Part shown: positions 16,540 to 24,874 of the stretch, piece after piece
How the letters are laid out: the number at the start of each line of letters is the position of its first letter
How positions within the stretch are numbered: position 1 is the first letter of the stretch
Assembly (NCBI RefSeq): GCF_014647895.1
Contig: NZ_BMQB01000008.1
Span: 1-64,000 of the forward strand
Source of the DNA: Pilimelia anulata
GTDB lineage: Bacteria; Actinomycetota; Actinomycetes; Mycobacteriales; Micromonosporaceae
Direction of reading: 5' to 3'
Length of the DNA stretch: 64,000 nucleotides
Notes under the pieces: model-generated
What the model was told of the DNA's origin: nothing
The model's input: the letters and a program-made list of their open reading frames with translations, nothing else
Databases searched by the model: none
Position numbers and translations under genes: made by a program

Positions 16540-17507
16540 GCCGCGCTCCCGGCGACGATCTCCTTGAGCCGGCCGATCACCGCGTCGCGCAGCTCCGGCG
16601 GGCCGACCACCCGGACGTCGGCGCCGAACCCGGCCAGGTACCCGGCGAACGAGTCCACATCGGCGAACGACAGGGTCAGCCGGTCCCCGCCGGGGGCCGG
16701 CGCGGCGGACCGGGCCCAGCGGCGCAGCCCGGCGGCCCGCCCGGCCCGCGCCCACACGGTCGCCTCGCCGGACCGCTCCGGCGCCCCGGACCAGCGCCGG
16801 ACCTGGCTGAGCAGGTCGACGTCCGGCCGCTCGTAGGCGCCGGGCTCGCCGACCGGCCGGACCGGGCCGACGATCCGGGACAGCCGGAAGCAGCGGGTGG
16901 CGGCCCGGTCGAGGTCGTGGCCGACGACGTACCAGCGGCCGCGCCAGCAGACCAGCCCCCACGGCTGGAGCCGGCGGGCGGTCGGGGCGTCGCCGGACGG
17001 CACTCGGTGGGTGAACGTCACCGCCCGCCGGGCCCGGGCGGCGGCGGTCAGCGGCGCGAACGCCGGGTCGACCGTGACCAGCGGCTCCAGCCCGACGGTG
17101 GCGCTGTCGTCGACGTCGATGCCGGCGGCGCGCAGCTTGGCCAGGCCGGACGAGGCGGCCGCGGCCAGGCCGGCGTGCTGCCACAGCCGGGCGGCGATGC
17201 CGACGGCCGCGGCCTCGTCGGCGGCCAGCCGGACCTCGGGCAGCGCGTACTCGCGGTGCGCGATCCGGTACCCCTGCTCGGTGTCGAAGACGCTGGTCGT
17301 ACCCATCTCCAGCGGCACGCCCAGGTCGCGCAGCTCGGACTTGTCCCGCTCGAACTTGCGCTGGAACGCCTCGTGCTGCTTCGGGTCCCGCCCGTCGTGC
17401 TCGTAGCCGGGTACGGTCGCGGCGATCTGGGCAGCGGTCAGGAACCGCCGGGTGGACAGCAGGCAGATGACGAGATTGACCAGGCGCTCGGTGCGGTTCC
17501 GGGACAC
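16536..17507 (-). CDS. pafB: WYL-domain transcriptional regulator PafB
   Basis: A 323-residue protein starting VSRNRTERLVNLVICLLSTR, a hallmark PafB N-terminus. It has a winged helix-turn-helix (about 5-75), a WYL domain (RRLQPWGLVCWRGRWYVVGHD, with FRLSRI) and a WCX domain. Partner of PafC in the single-strand-DNA-responsive damage regulon. The GTG at 17507 is chosen because TAGCGT (17515-17520) lies 7 nt upstream, giving a leaderless mRNA; longer in-frame starts add only basic residues. Divergent from the DUF3866 gene. Confidence 0.93.
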   Translation of the reverse strand: MSRNRTERLVNLVICLLSTRRFLTAAQIAATVPGYEHDGRDPKQHEAFQRKFERDKSELRDLGVPLEMGTTSVFDTEQGYRIAHREYALPEVRLAADEAAAVGIAARLWQHAGLAAAASSGLAKLRAAGIDVDDSATVGLEPLVTVDPAFAPLTAAARARRAVTFTHRVPSGDAPTARRLQPWGLVCWRGRWYVVGHDLDRAATRCFRLSRIVGPVRPVGEPGAYERPDVDLLSQVRRWSGAPERSGEATVWARAGRAAGLRRWARSAAPAPGGDRLTLSFADVDSFAGYLAGFGADVRVVGPPELRDAVIGRLKEIVAGSAA

Positions 17508-17608
17508 CCCACGCACGCTAGCAGTGCCGCGCGCGCGGCGTCCGCCACCCACCCCGCGGCGGCGAGCCGGCGGCCCGGCCGGCGCGCGGTCGGCTACGGT
17601 ACTTCCCC

Positions 17609-18697
17609 GTGGTGCGATGGCGGACGGCGACGATCACCGCGGTGCGCGGGTCCTGGCGCGGCGCGGCCGCGTACGACGCCGAGGTGGCCGGCGAGCCCGG
17701 GCCGGTGGCGGCGCTGGCCTACCCGGCGCTGGTGGGCGAGCCGCGGGTCGGCGACCGGGTGCTGCTCAACGTCGGCGCGCAGGCGATGGGCCTGGGCACC
17801 GGCGGGTACGCCCTGATCGTGGCGCTGCCCGACCGGCTGCCGGCCGACCCGCCGACCGACGCCGCGACCCGCGACCACGGCCACGTGGTCAAGGCCCGGT
17901 ACACGCCGCTGCAGCCGATCACGCTGGGCGTGGACGAGGAGGCCTCGCCGCACCGGGCGGCGCTGGCCGACGCCGACTCCCTGGACGGGATGCCGGTGGT
18001 CACCGCCGACCTGCACTCGGCGCTGCCGGCGATCCTGGCCGGCGTCCGCGCCGACCGCCCGGACGCCCGGGTGGCGTACGTGATGACCGACGGCGGCGCC
18101 CTGCCGGCCTGGTTCAGCCGCACCCTGTCCGGCCTGGCCGACCACCTGGTCGGCACGGTGACGACGGGCCAGGCGTTCGGCGGCGACCTGGAGGCGGTCA
18201 CCCTCCACAGCGGCCTGCTGGCCGCCCGGCACGTGCTGCACGCCGACGTGGCGATCGTCACCCAGGGCCCCGGCAACCTCGGTACGGGCACCCGCTGGAG
18301 CTACTCCGGCGTCGCCGTCGGCGAGGCGGTCAACGCGATCGGCGTCCTCGGCGGCGACCCGATCGGCGCCCTCCGGCTGAGCGCCGCCGACCCGCGCCCC
18401 CGCCACCGCGGCCTCTCCCACCACGCCCACACGTCGTACACCCGGGTGGCCCTCCACCCCGCCACCCTGGTCCTGCCGACCCCCCTACCACCGACCCTGG
18501 CCGCCGACATCGAAGCGGCCCTTCCCGCCCTGACAACCCGCCACCACGTCGTCCGCGTGGACACCGACGGCCTGGACAGGGCCCTGCGCGCCTCCCCGGT
18601 CCCCCTGCGCAGCATGGGCCGCCCCTACGACGCCGACCCCATCCACTTCCTCGCCAGCGCCGCCGCCGGCCGCCACGCCACCACAAAAATCCCCTGA
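17609..18697 (+). CDS. DUF3866 family protein
   Basis: A 362-residue soluble protein matching the actinobacterial and clostridial DUF3866 family. Conserved-looking stretches include VKARYTPLQPITLGVDEEASPH, AYVMTDGGALPAWFS, TTGQAFGGDLEAVTLHSGL and VTQGPGNLGTGTRWSYSG. No catalytic role is known. Start is GTG with TACGGT (17595-17600) 8 nt upstream (leaderless). It is divergent from pafBC and convergent with pafA, sandwiched in the pup/proteasome neighbourhood. Confidence 0.88.
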   Translation: MVRWRTATITAVRGSWRGAAAYDAEVAGEPGPVAALAYPALVGEPRVGDRVLLNVGAQAMGLGTGGYALIVALPDRLPADPPTDAATRDHGHVVKARYTPLQPITLGVDEEASPHRAALADADSLDGMPVVTADLHSALPAILAGVRADRPDARVAYVMTDGGALPAWFSRTLSGLADHLVGTVTTGQAFGGDLEAVTLHSGLLAARHVLHADVAIVTQGPGNLGTGTRWSYSGVAVGEAVNAIGVLGGDPIGALRLSAADPRPRHRGLSHHAHTSYTRVALHPATLVLPTPLPPTLAADIEAALPALTTRHHVVRVDTDGLDRALRASPVPLRSMGRPYDADPIHFLASAAAGRHATTKIP

Positions 18698-18795
18698 CCC
18701 GAAAGCAGCCGAAAGCCGAATCACCAACCCCGACCACAAAGGCTTACAAAAAGGAATCGCGAGCACCACCACCGCGACATCCGTACGGACGTGAA

Positions 18796-18867
18796 GCGGG
18801 AGGGGGCGGGTGCCCCGGCAGGGGATCAAGCCTGACCGCCCCTGCCGGGGCACCCGCCCCCTCCCGC
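18796..18867. terminator. Perfect 29-bp inverted repeat between DUF3866 gene and pafA
   Basis: Bases 18796-18824 are the exact reverse complement of 18839-18867, with a 14-nt loop. The arm contains the sub-palindromic core TGCCCCGGCA. Lying between convergent genes in a 243-nt gap, it most simply is a bidirectional terminator, but it is much longer than needed. No U-tract follows. Confidence 0.6.
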
Positions 18868-18940
18868 GCCCACGCACGGCCCCGACTCACCCGGCCGCCC
18901 CGCCCGGTCCGGCCAAACGACCGACCCCGAACCGCACCGG

Positions 18941-20296
18941 CTACATGCTCGCGATCAACCGATCCACCCGCTCATCGTGCGCCCGGAACGGATCCTTGCA
19001 GAGCACCGTCCGCTGCGCCTGGTCGTTCAGCTTCAGGTGCACCCAGTCCACCGTGAAGTCCCGCCGCTTCTCCTGCGCGTGCCGGATGAACTCCCCGCGC
19101 AGCCGCGCCCGGGTCGTCTGCGGCGGCGTCTCCTTCGCCTCGTAGATCGCCAGGTCGTTGACCACCCGGTCGACCTTCCCCCGCCGCTCCATCAGCCCGA
19201 ACAGCCCCCGCCCGCGCCGCAGGTCGTGGTACGCCAGGTCGAGCTGCGCGATCCGCGGGTGCCCCAGCGGCAGGTCGTGCTTGCTCTGGTAGCTCTCCAG
19301 CAGCCGCAGCTTCGTCACCCAGTCGATCTCCCGGGCGACGGGGTCGAGGTTGCCGGACTCCACCGCCGACAGCACCCGCCCCCACAGCTCCACGACCCGC
19401 TTGGCGATCGGGTCGTCCTCCCGGGCCACGAACTCGGCGGCCTTCGAGTGGTACTCCTGCTGGATCTCCAGCGCGCTGACCTCCCGCCCGGACGTCAGCC
19501 GGACCAGCCGCCGGCCGGTCACGTCGTGGGAGACCTCGCGGATGGCCCGGATCGGGTTCTCCAGGGTCAGGTCGCGCAGCACCACGCCGGCCTCGATCAT
19601 GCGCAGCACCAGGTCGGCGCTGCCGACCTTGAGCATCGTGGTGACCTCGTTCATGTTCGAGTCGCCGACGATGACGTGCAGCCGCCGGTACCGCTCGGCG
19701 TCGGCGTGCGGCTCGTCCCGGGTGTTGATGATCGGCCGGCTGCGGGTGGTCGCCGAGGAGACGCCCTCCCAGATGTGCTCGGCCCGCTGGGACAGGCAGT
19801 ACACCGCGCCGCGCGGGGTCTGCAGCACCTTGCCGGCGCCGCAGATGAGCTGCCGGGTGACGAGGAACGGGATCAGCACGTCGGCCAGCCGGCCGAACTC
19901 GCCGTGCCGGGAGACCAGGTAGTTCTCGTGGCAGCCGTACGAGTTCCCGGCCGAGTCGGTGTTGTTCTTGAACAGGTAGATCTCGCCCGCGATCCCCTCG
20001 TCGTGCAGCCGCTTCTCGGCGTCGACGAGCAGGCCCTCCAGGATCCGCTCGCCGGCCCGGTCGTGCGCGACCAGGTTGATCACCGAGTCGCACTCGGGCG
20101 TCGCGTACTCCGGGTGGGAGCCGACGTCGAGGTACAGCCGGGCGCCGTTGCGCAGGAACACGTTGCTGGAGCGGCCCCAGGAGACCACCCGGCGGAACAG
20201 GTACCGCGCCACCTCGTCGGGCGAAAGGCGACGCTGGCCTCGGTAGGTGCAGGTGACCCCGTACTCGGTCTCAATGCCGAAGATGCGACGCTCCAT
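18941..20296 (-). CDS. pafA: Pup--protein ligase PafA
   Basis: A 451-residue carboxylate-amine ligase of the glutamine-synthetase superfamily. It starts MERRIFGIETEYG, where Glu9 and Glu11 belong to the nucleotide/metal site, and has LYLDVGSHPEYATPE with the conserved Asp57, NNTDSAGNSYGCHENYL, and TRDEPHADAERYRRLHVIVGD. PafA phosphorylates the C-terminal Glu of deamidated Pup and joins it to substrate lysines. It lacks the Dop-specific loop seen in the paralogue at 23145-24662. TAATGT (20303-20308) is 6 nt before the ATG, so it has its own leaderless promoter although downstream of the prcBA unit. Confidence 0.98.
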   Translation of the reverse strand: MERRIFGIETEYGVTCTYRGQRRLSPDEVARYLFRRVVSWGRSSNVFLRNGARLYLDVGSHPEYATPECDSVINLVAHDRAGERILEGLLVDAEKRLHDEGIAGEIYLFKNNTDSAGNSYGCHENYLVSRHGEFGRLADVLIPFLVTRQLICGAGKVLQTPRGAVYCLSQRAEHIWEGVSSATTRSRPIINTRDEPHADAERYRRLHVIVGDSNMNEVTTMLKVGSADLVLRMIEAGVVLRDLTLENPIRAIREVSHDVTGRRLVRLTSGREVSALEIQQEYHSKAAEFVAREDDPIAKRVVELWGRVLSAVESGNLDPVAREIDWVTKLRLLESYQSKHDLPLGHPRIAQLDLAYHDLRRGRGLFGLMERRGKVDRVVNDLAIYEAKETPPQTTRARLRGEFIRHAQEKRRDFTVDWVHLKLNDQAQRTVLCKDPFRAHDERVDRLIASM

Positions 20297-20302
20297 AGTG
20301 AG

Positions 20303-20308
20303 ACATTA
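20303..20308 (-). promoter_or_regulatory. -10 box (TAATGT) of leaderless pafA transcript
   Basis: TAATGT on the minus strand ends 6 nt before the pafA ATG, in the 76-nt gap after the GNAT gene. It suggests pafA is transcribed independently of prcB-prcA. Confidence 0.55.
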
Positions 20309-20372
20309 GCCGCCTGTGGGCATTTGGTCACTGGGGCGCGGCCAATGCGCGCCGCGGGCGTCGCACGATCGT

Positions 20373-20990
20373 CTAACCGGCCGGGTCGGTGGCGACGAGG
20401 CTGTGGACGTGCATGTCGTGCCACCCGTCGGCGTGCCGCAGGGCGTGCCGGTGGGTGCCCTCGGCGACGAACCCGGCCCGGCCGGCCACCCGGCACGAGC
20501 CGGCGTTGCCGACGGAGTGGCGCAGGTGGACCCGGCCGAGGCCGAGCCGGTCCAGGCCCCACCGGGCCGCCGCCCGCAGGGCGGTGCTGGCCACGCCGCG
20601 GCCGCGGGCGCCCGGCAGCGTCCAGTAGGTCGCCTCCGCGCCGCCGTACCAGAGGGATACCTCGGACAGCGACACCCGGCCGCGCGGCTCGCCGCTCGCG
20701 GCGTCGGCGACCAGCCAGTTGACCGCCCGCTCGGCGGCGAGCTGCGCGGCGTAGTCGGCGATCCGGGCGGCGGCGGCCGCGGGCGTCATCGCGGCCTCGA
20801 GGTTCCAGTACGCGATGTGGGGGTCGGCGAACGCCGCGACCAGCACCGGGGCGTCGGCCGGGGCGAACGGGCGCAGCAGCAGGTCGCCGGCGTACAGCCG
20901 GGGCTGCGGCACGCCGGCGAGCGCCCCGGCCGGGACGACCGCCGCGGTCCCGTCGGCGGGCCGCCCGGCCGCCGGGCCGGGGGTGGCCAC
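20373..20990 (-). CDS. GNAT family N-acetyltransferase (RimJ/RimL type) inside the proteasome locus
   Basis: A 205-residue single-domain GNAT similar to ribosomal-protein acetyltransferases: LLLRPFAPADAPVLVAAFADPHIAYWN, WLVADAASGEPRGRVSL, and the acetyl-CoA loop GARGRGVASTALRAAARWGLD, ending with GFVAEGTHRHALRHADGWHDMHVHSL. It begins only 8 nt after prcA without an evident ribosome-binding site, so translation is probably coupled. The acceptor could be a protein N-terminus or small molecule. Adjacency to prcA suggests, but does not show, a link to protein turnover. Confidence 0.87.
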   Translation of the reverse strand: MATPGPAAGRPADGTAAVVPAGALAGVPQPRLYAGDLLLRPFAPADAPVLVAAFADPHIAYWNLEAAMTPAAAAARIADYAAQLAAERAVNWLVADAASGEPRGRVSLSEVSLWYGGAEATYWTLPGARGRGVASTALRAAARWGLDRLGLGRVHLRHSVGNAGSCRVAGRAGFVAEGTHRHALRHADGWHDMHVHSLVATDPAG

Positions 20991-20998
20991 GGCGGCGG

Positions 20999-21724
20999 TC
21001 AGGCCGGGTCGGCCGGGGTGCCGGTGGCCGTGGCCAGCAGCGAGGTCAGGGCGTTGCCGGTGATCCGGCGGAACGTGCGGCCCTGCCGGCGCCGGTCCAG
21101 GACCGCGACCTCCAACTGGTCGGCGGCCAGGGTGCGCGGGGCGCCGTTCTCGCCGCCGACGCTGGCCAGGGCGTCCACGGCGACGTGCAGGGCGCCGGCC
21201 AGCGCCATCGCCGGCTCGTGCCGGTCGCGCAGGACCGCGCCGATCGCGTCGGCCTGGCCGCCCATCGCCATCCGGCCCGGCTCGTCCTGGACCGAGCCGT
21301 CGTAGGTGAGCCGGTACAGCTCGTCCTTCTCCGGGCTCACCCCGACCTCGGCGACGCAGATCTCCACCTCGAACGGCTTCTGCTGCTCGGTGAAGATCGC
21401 CCCGAGGGTCTGGGCGTACGCGTTGGCCAGCGCCCGGCCGGTGACGTCGCGCCGGTCGTAGGCGTAGCCGCGCATGTCCGCCATCCGGACGCCGGCCGAG
21501 CGCAGGTTCTCGAACTCGTTGTACCGGCCGACCGCGGCGAAGCCGATCCGGTCGTAGATCTCGCTGACCTTGTGCAGCGCCTTCGACAGGTTCTCCGCGA
21601 CGAAGAGCACGCCGTCGTCGTAGCTCAGCACGATCGCGCTGCGGCCGCGCGCGATGCCCTTGCGGGCGTACTCCGAGCGATCCCGGGTGATCTGCTCGGG
21701 AGAGGCGTAGAACTGCATGGCCAT
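20999..21724 (-). CDS. prcA: 20S proteasome alpha subunit PrcA
   Basis: A 241-residue Ntn-fold alpha-type subunit, starting MAMQFYASPEQITRDRSEYARKGIARGRS, the gate-forming N-terminus and H0 helix of bacterial alpha subunits. It lacks an N-terminal catalytic Thr, as expected. Seven copies cap each end of the core and dock the Mpa C-terminus. A GGAG site lies about 10 nt upstream; the gene follows prcB by 69 nt. Confidence 0.97.
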   Translation of the reverse strand: MAMQFYASPEQITRDRSEYARKGIARGRSAIVLSYDDGVLFVAENLSKALHKVSEIYDRIGFAAVGRYNEFENLRSAGVRMADMRGYAYDRRDVTGRALANAYAQTLGAIFTEQQKPFEVEICVAEVGVSPEKDELYRLTYDGSVQDEPGRMAMGGQADAIGAVLRDRHEPAMALAGALHVAVDALASVGGENGAPRTLAADQLEVAVLDRRRQGRTFRRITGNALTSLLATATGTPADPA

Positions 21725-21793
21725 ACCGGCGGTGCTCCTTCGTCTGCGGTCACGACTGGCTGGGGCCGCGCCGGGCCGGCGCGGCGGTGCGGC

Positions 21794-22633
21794 TCACCCG
21801 CCGGGCTGCGCGTGCCGGGCGTCCACGACCGCCCGGGCGATGGCCTCCGTCCGGTCGTCGGGCAGGCGCTGGGTGCCCTCGGCGGTCGCCGACATGACCA
21901 CCGGGAAGATCTTGCGGATCAGGTCGGGGCCGCCGGTGGCGGTGTCGTCGTCGGCGGCGTCGTACAGCGCCTCGACGGCCAGCCGGGTGGCCTCGTCGGC
22001 GCTGAGGCCGGGGCGGTACCGCTTCTTCAGCGCGGCCTTGGCGAACAGCGAGCCGGAGCCGATGGCCTCGTACCCGGCGGTCTCCTCGTACCGCCCGCCG
22101 GCGATGTCGAAGCTGAAGATCCGGCCGGGCGCCTGGCCGGGCGGGGCGTCGAGGTCGAAGCCGCCGAACAGCGGGATGACCGCGAGCCCCTGCAGCGCCG
22201 CGCCGAGGTTGCCGCGGATCATCGTGGCCAGCCGGTTGGCCTTGCCGTCGAGGGACAGCATCGCGCCCTCGATCTTCTCGTAGTGCTCCAGCTCGACCTG
22301 GAACAGCCGGATCATCTCGATGCCGATGCCGGCGGTGCCGGCGATGCCGATGAGCGAGTACGCGTCGGCGGCGTGCACCTTCTCGATGTCCCGGCTGGCG
22401 ATGAGGTTGCCCATCGTGGCCCGCCGGTCGCCGGCCAGCACGACGCCGTCGGCGTGGCTGATCGCGACGATCGTCGTGCCGTGCGGGACCGCGTCGCCCG
22501 CCGCGGCGGGCAGGTCCCGGCCGCCGGGGATCAGCTCGGGCGCGGCCACGCTCAGGAACTCCGTGAACGAGGACGTGCCCGGCGCGGTGAAGGCCGCCGA
22601 CAGTCGCCGGGTGGGATCGAGACCTGCTGCCAC
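21794..22633 (-). CDS. prcB: 20S proteasome beta subunit PrcB (precursor)
   Basis: A 279-residue precursor with a 52-residue propeptide and catalytic Thr53, exposed by autocleavage at HG|TTIVAISHADGVVLAGDRRAT. The downstream Asp/Arg (AGDRR) and Lys region match active beta subunits. The GTG start at 22633 is supported by a GAAAGGA ribosome-binding site. Forms the inner heptameric rings of the 20S core, degrading pupylated proteins fed by Mpa. Confidence 0.97.
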   Translation of the reverse strand: MAAGLDPTRRLSAAFTAPGTSSFTEFLSVAAPELIPGGRDLPAAAGDAVPHGTTIVAISHADGVVLAGDRRATMGNLIASRDIEKVHAADAYSLIGIAGTAGIGIEMIRLFQVELEHYEKIEGAMLSLDGKANRLATMIRGNLGAALQGLAVIPLFGGFDLDAPPGQAPGRIFSFDIAGGRYEETAGYEAIGSGSLFAKAALKKRYRPGLSADEATRLAVEALYDAADDDTATGGPDLIRKIFPVVMSATAEGTQRLPDDRTEAIARAVVDARHAQPGG

Positions 22634-22801
22634 GGTGTTCCTTTCGGTACGGGTTACGGGTGCGTCGGGCGGTCGGCGCCGGGCACCGGCGGGGCCGCGC
22701 GGGGACAGTATCGCGCGGACCAACCCGGCGTCATGATCGTGGTGGGCATCTTCCGGGCGCGCCGCGGACGGGCGACCACCGCCGGATGTCCGGATCGTTG
22801 A

Positions 22802-23017
22802 CTATTGTCCGCCCTTTTGGATGTAGCCGCGGACGAACTCCTCCGCGTTCTCCTCCAGGACCGAGTCGATCTCGTCCAGCAGGTCGTCCACGTCCTCGGT
22901 GATCTCCGCGTGCCGCTCGGCGACCTCCGGGTTGGCCTCGGGGGCGACCTCCTCGGTGCCCTCCTCCCGGCGCGAGCGCCCCGACTGCGACTGTCCGCCA
23001 GTGTCACGGGTGGCCAT
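22802..23017 (-). CDS. pup: Prokaryotic ubiquitin-like protein Pup
   Basis: A 71-residue, acidic, mostly disordered protein. The C-terminal half has a helix (VAERHAEITEDVDDLLDEIDSV region) that docks to the Mpa coiled coils, and the end is GYIQKGGQ. Because it ends in Gln, Dop must deamidate it to Glu before PafA can conjugate it. A very strong GAGGAGGAG ribosome-binding site fixes the ATG. It lies 127 nt after dop and 168 nt before prcB. Confidence 0.98.
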   Translation of the reverse strand: MATRDTGGQSQSGRSRREEGTEEVAPEANPEVAERHAEITEDVDDLLDEIDSVLEENAEEFVRGYIQKGGQ

Positions 23018-23144
23018 CGGCTCCTCCTCGTGGAGTGCGAGCCCCGGGCGGGAGATCCATGCCCGAGGCGTGTTCATGAAACGTACCGTGTCGGTACGAC
23101 GGATTACCCGCCCGTTTGGGCGAGTTTCGCTGTCAGCGTGCCGA

Positions 23145-24662
23145 TCAGTTCCCGGCCAGCGCCTCCAGCAGATCCTTCGCACTCGGGCAGCGGTCGAAGA
23201 GCTGGCCGACGTGCGTGCGGGTACCGCGCTCGGGCTCCATCATCGGCACCCGGACCAGGGACTCGCGGCCGATATCGAAGATCACGGAGTCCCAGCTCGC
23301 CGCCACCACCTCGGGGGCGTACTGGGACAGGCAGCGGCCGCGGAAGTAGGCCCGGGTGTCGGCCGGCGGCTCGGTCATCGCGGCGTCGACCTCGGCCGGG
23401 TCCAGCAGCGTCTTCATCGCGCCCCGGGCCACCAGCCGGTGGTACAGGCCCTTCTCCGGACGGACGTCGGAGTACTGGAGGTCGACGAGTTGGAGCTTGG
23501 GCGAGGACCAGGCCAGGTTCTCCCGCTCCCGGTACCCCTCCAGCAGCCGCAGCTTGGCCACCCAGTCCAGCTCGTCGGCGCACAGCATCGGGTCCCGGCC
23601 GAGCCGGTCCAGCACGCCCTCCCAGCGGGAGAGCACGTCGGCGGTCTGGGCGTCGGCGTCGGTGCCGTACCGGTCGTCGACGAACGAGCGCGCCCGCTCG
23701 TAGTACGCCCACTGCAGGTCCAGCGCGGTCAGCCGGCGGCCGTCGCGCAGCCGCATCCGGTGCTTGAGCGTCGGGTCGTGGCTGATGTGCTTCAGCTCGG
23801 TGACCGGGTCGGCGATCGCCAGGTCGCCGGCGATGGCCTTCTCCTCGATCAGCGTGAGGATGAGCGCGGTCGTGCCCATCTTCAGGTACGTGGAGATCTC
23901 GGACAGGTTGGCGTCGCCGATGATGACGTGCAGCCGGCGGTACTTGTCGGCGTCGGCGTGCGGCTCGTCCCGGGTGTTGATGATCGGCCGCTTGAGGGTG
24001 GTCTCCAGGCCGACCTCGACCTCGAAGAAGTCGGCCCGCTGGGTGAGCTGGAAGCCGCTGCCGGCGCCGTCCTGGCCGAGCCCGACCCGGCCGGCGCCGC
24101 AGAACACCTGCCGGGTCACGAAGAACGGGGTGAGGTGGGTGACGATGTCGGCGAACGCCGTCTGCCGGCGCATCAGGTAGTTCTCGTGGGCGCCGTAGCT
24201 GGCGCCCTTGTTGTCGGTGTTGTTCTTGTAGAGCTGGATCGGCGGGGTGCCGGGGATGGTGGCGGCGCGGCGGGCCGCCTCGGCCATGACCTTCTCCCCC
24301 GCCTTGTCCCAGCGGACGATGTCGCGCGGGCTGGTGACCTCGGGGGTGGAGTACTCGGGGTGGGCGTGGTCGACGTACAGCCGGGCGCCGTTGGTGAGGA
24401 TGACGTTGGCCAGGCCCAGGTCCTCGTCGGCCAGGGCCTCGGCCGGGTCGTAGGCGGCGCCGGCGTAGGTGAAGCCGCGGGCGTCGCGCAGCGGCGACTC
24501 CTCCTCGTAGTCCCAGCGGGCCCGGCCGCCGCGGTTCAGCTCGGGGCGGGCGCCGTACGCGTTGACGACCTGGCTGGAGGTGACCATCGGGTTGGCGCCG
24601 GGCTGGCCGGGGACGGAGATGCCGTACTCGACCTCGGTGCCCATGATCCGGCGGGCGCTCAT
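23145..24662 (-). CDS. dop: Pup deamidase/depupylase Dop
   Basis: A 505-residue paralogue of PafA. It starts MSARRIMGTEVEYGISVPGQPG; LYVDHAHPEYSTPE carries the conserved Asp98. The region about 50-82 (DYEEESPLRDARGF onward), absent from PafA, corresponds to the Dop-loop. NNTDNKGASYGAHENYLMRR and TRDEPHADADKYRRLHVIIGDANLSE are shared family blocks. It deamidates Pup-Gln to Pup-Glu and removes Pup from substrates. No ribosome-binding site precedes the ATG; instead the start overlaps the stop of a 28-codon leaderless ORF (ATGA), implying translational coupling. Confidence 0.98.
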   Translation of the reverse strand: MSARRIMGTEVEYGISVPGQPGANPMVTSSQVVNAYGARPELNRGGRARWDYEEESPLRDARGFTYAGAAYDPAEALADEDLGLANVILTNGARLYVDHAHPEYSTPEVTSPRDIVRWDKAGEKVMAEAARRAATIPGTPPIQLYKNNTDNKGASYGAHENYLMRRQTAFADIVTHLTPFFVTRQVFCGAGRVGLGQDGAGSGFQLTQRADFFEVEVGLETTLKRPIINTRDEPHADADKYRRLHVIIGDANLSEISTYLKMGTTALILTLIEEKAIAGDLAIADPVTELKHISHDPTLKHRMRLRDGRRLTALDLQWAYYERARSFVDDRYGTDADAQTADVLSRWEGVLDRLGRDPMLCADELDWVAKLRLLEGYRERENLAWSSPKLQLVDLQYSDVRPEKGLYHRLVARGAMKTLLDPAEVDAAMTEPPADTRAYFRGRCLSQYAPEVVAASWDSVIFDIGRESLVRVPMMEPERGTRTHVGQLFDRCPSAKDLLEALAGN

Positions 24663-24745
24663 CGCGGTACCGCGCGGGAGTGGTCGCTGGGGTTTCCGGT
24701 CACGGGGGTACCCGCCGGGTGCGGCGGCGTGGTCGCGTTGGCCAT
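24659..24745 (-). CDS. Short leaderless leader ORF coupled to dop (putative)
   Basis: ATG at 24743-24745 opens 28 codons (starting MANATTPPHPAGTP, ending RAVPR) that stop at TGA 24659-24661, overlapping the dop ATG as ATGA. The TAGGCT box at 24752-24757 ends 6 nt before this ATG, the same spacing as at about 20 annotated leaderless starts. The frame differs from dop, so it is not an N-terminal extension. The Pro/Thr/Ala-rich peptide has no recognisable family. Probable role is to deliver ribosomes to dop. Confidence 0.5.
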   Translation of the reverse strand: MANATTPPHPAGTPVTGNPSDHSRAVPR

Positions 24746-24751
24746 ACGTCG

Positions 24752-24757
24752 AGCCTA
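24752..24757 (-). promoter_or_regulatory. -10 box (TAGGCT) of the dop leader ORF
   Basis: TAGGCT on the minus strand, 6 nt before the leader-ORF ATG at 24745. It predicts that the dop (and possibly pup) transcript starts here, downstream of mpa. Confidence 0.5.
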
Positions 24758-24874
24758 GTCCGCGCGGGCGGCCCGTGGCGCGGGGCGCGGCGGGGGTAAA
24801 CGTTGGTGGTACGGCACGCGGCGACGGCGCCGCCGGGCGGACCCGGGCGGCGCCGTCGTGCGGTGCGGGGCGGC

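Noticed and set aside
23018..23182. In-frame upstream extension of pup (e.g. ATG at about 23089)
   Set aside because: Pup length and sequence fit the family from 23017, where a strong GAGGAGGAG ribosome-binding site is present.
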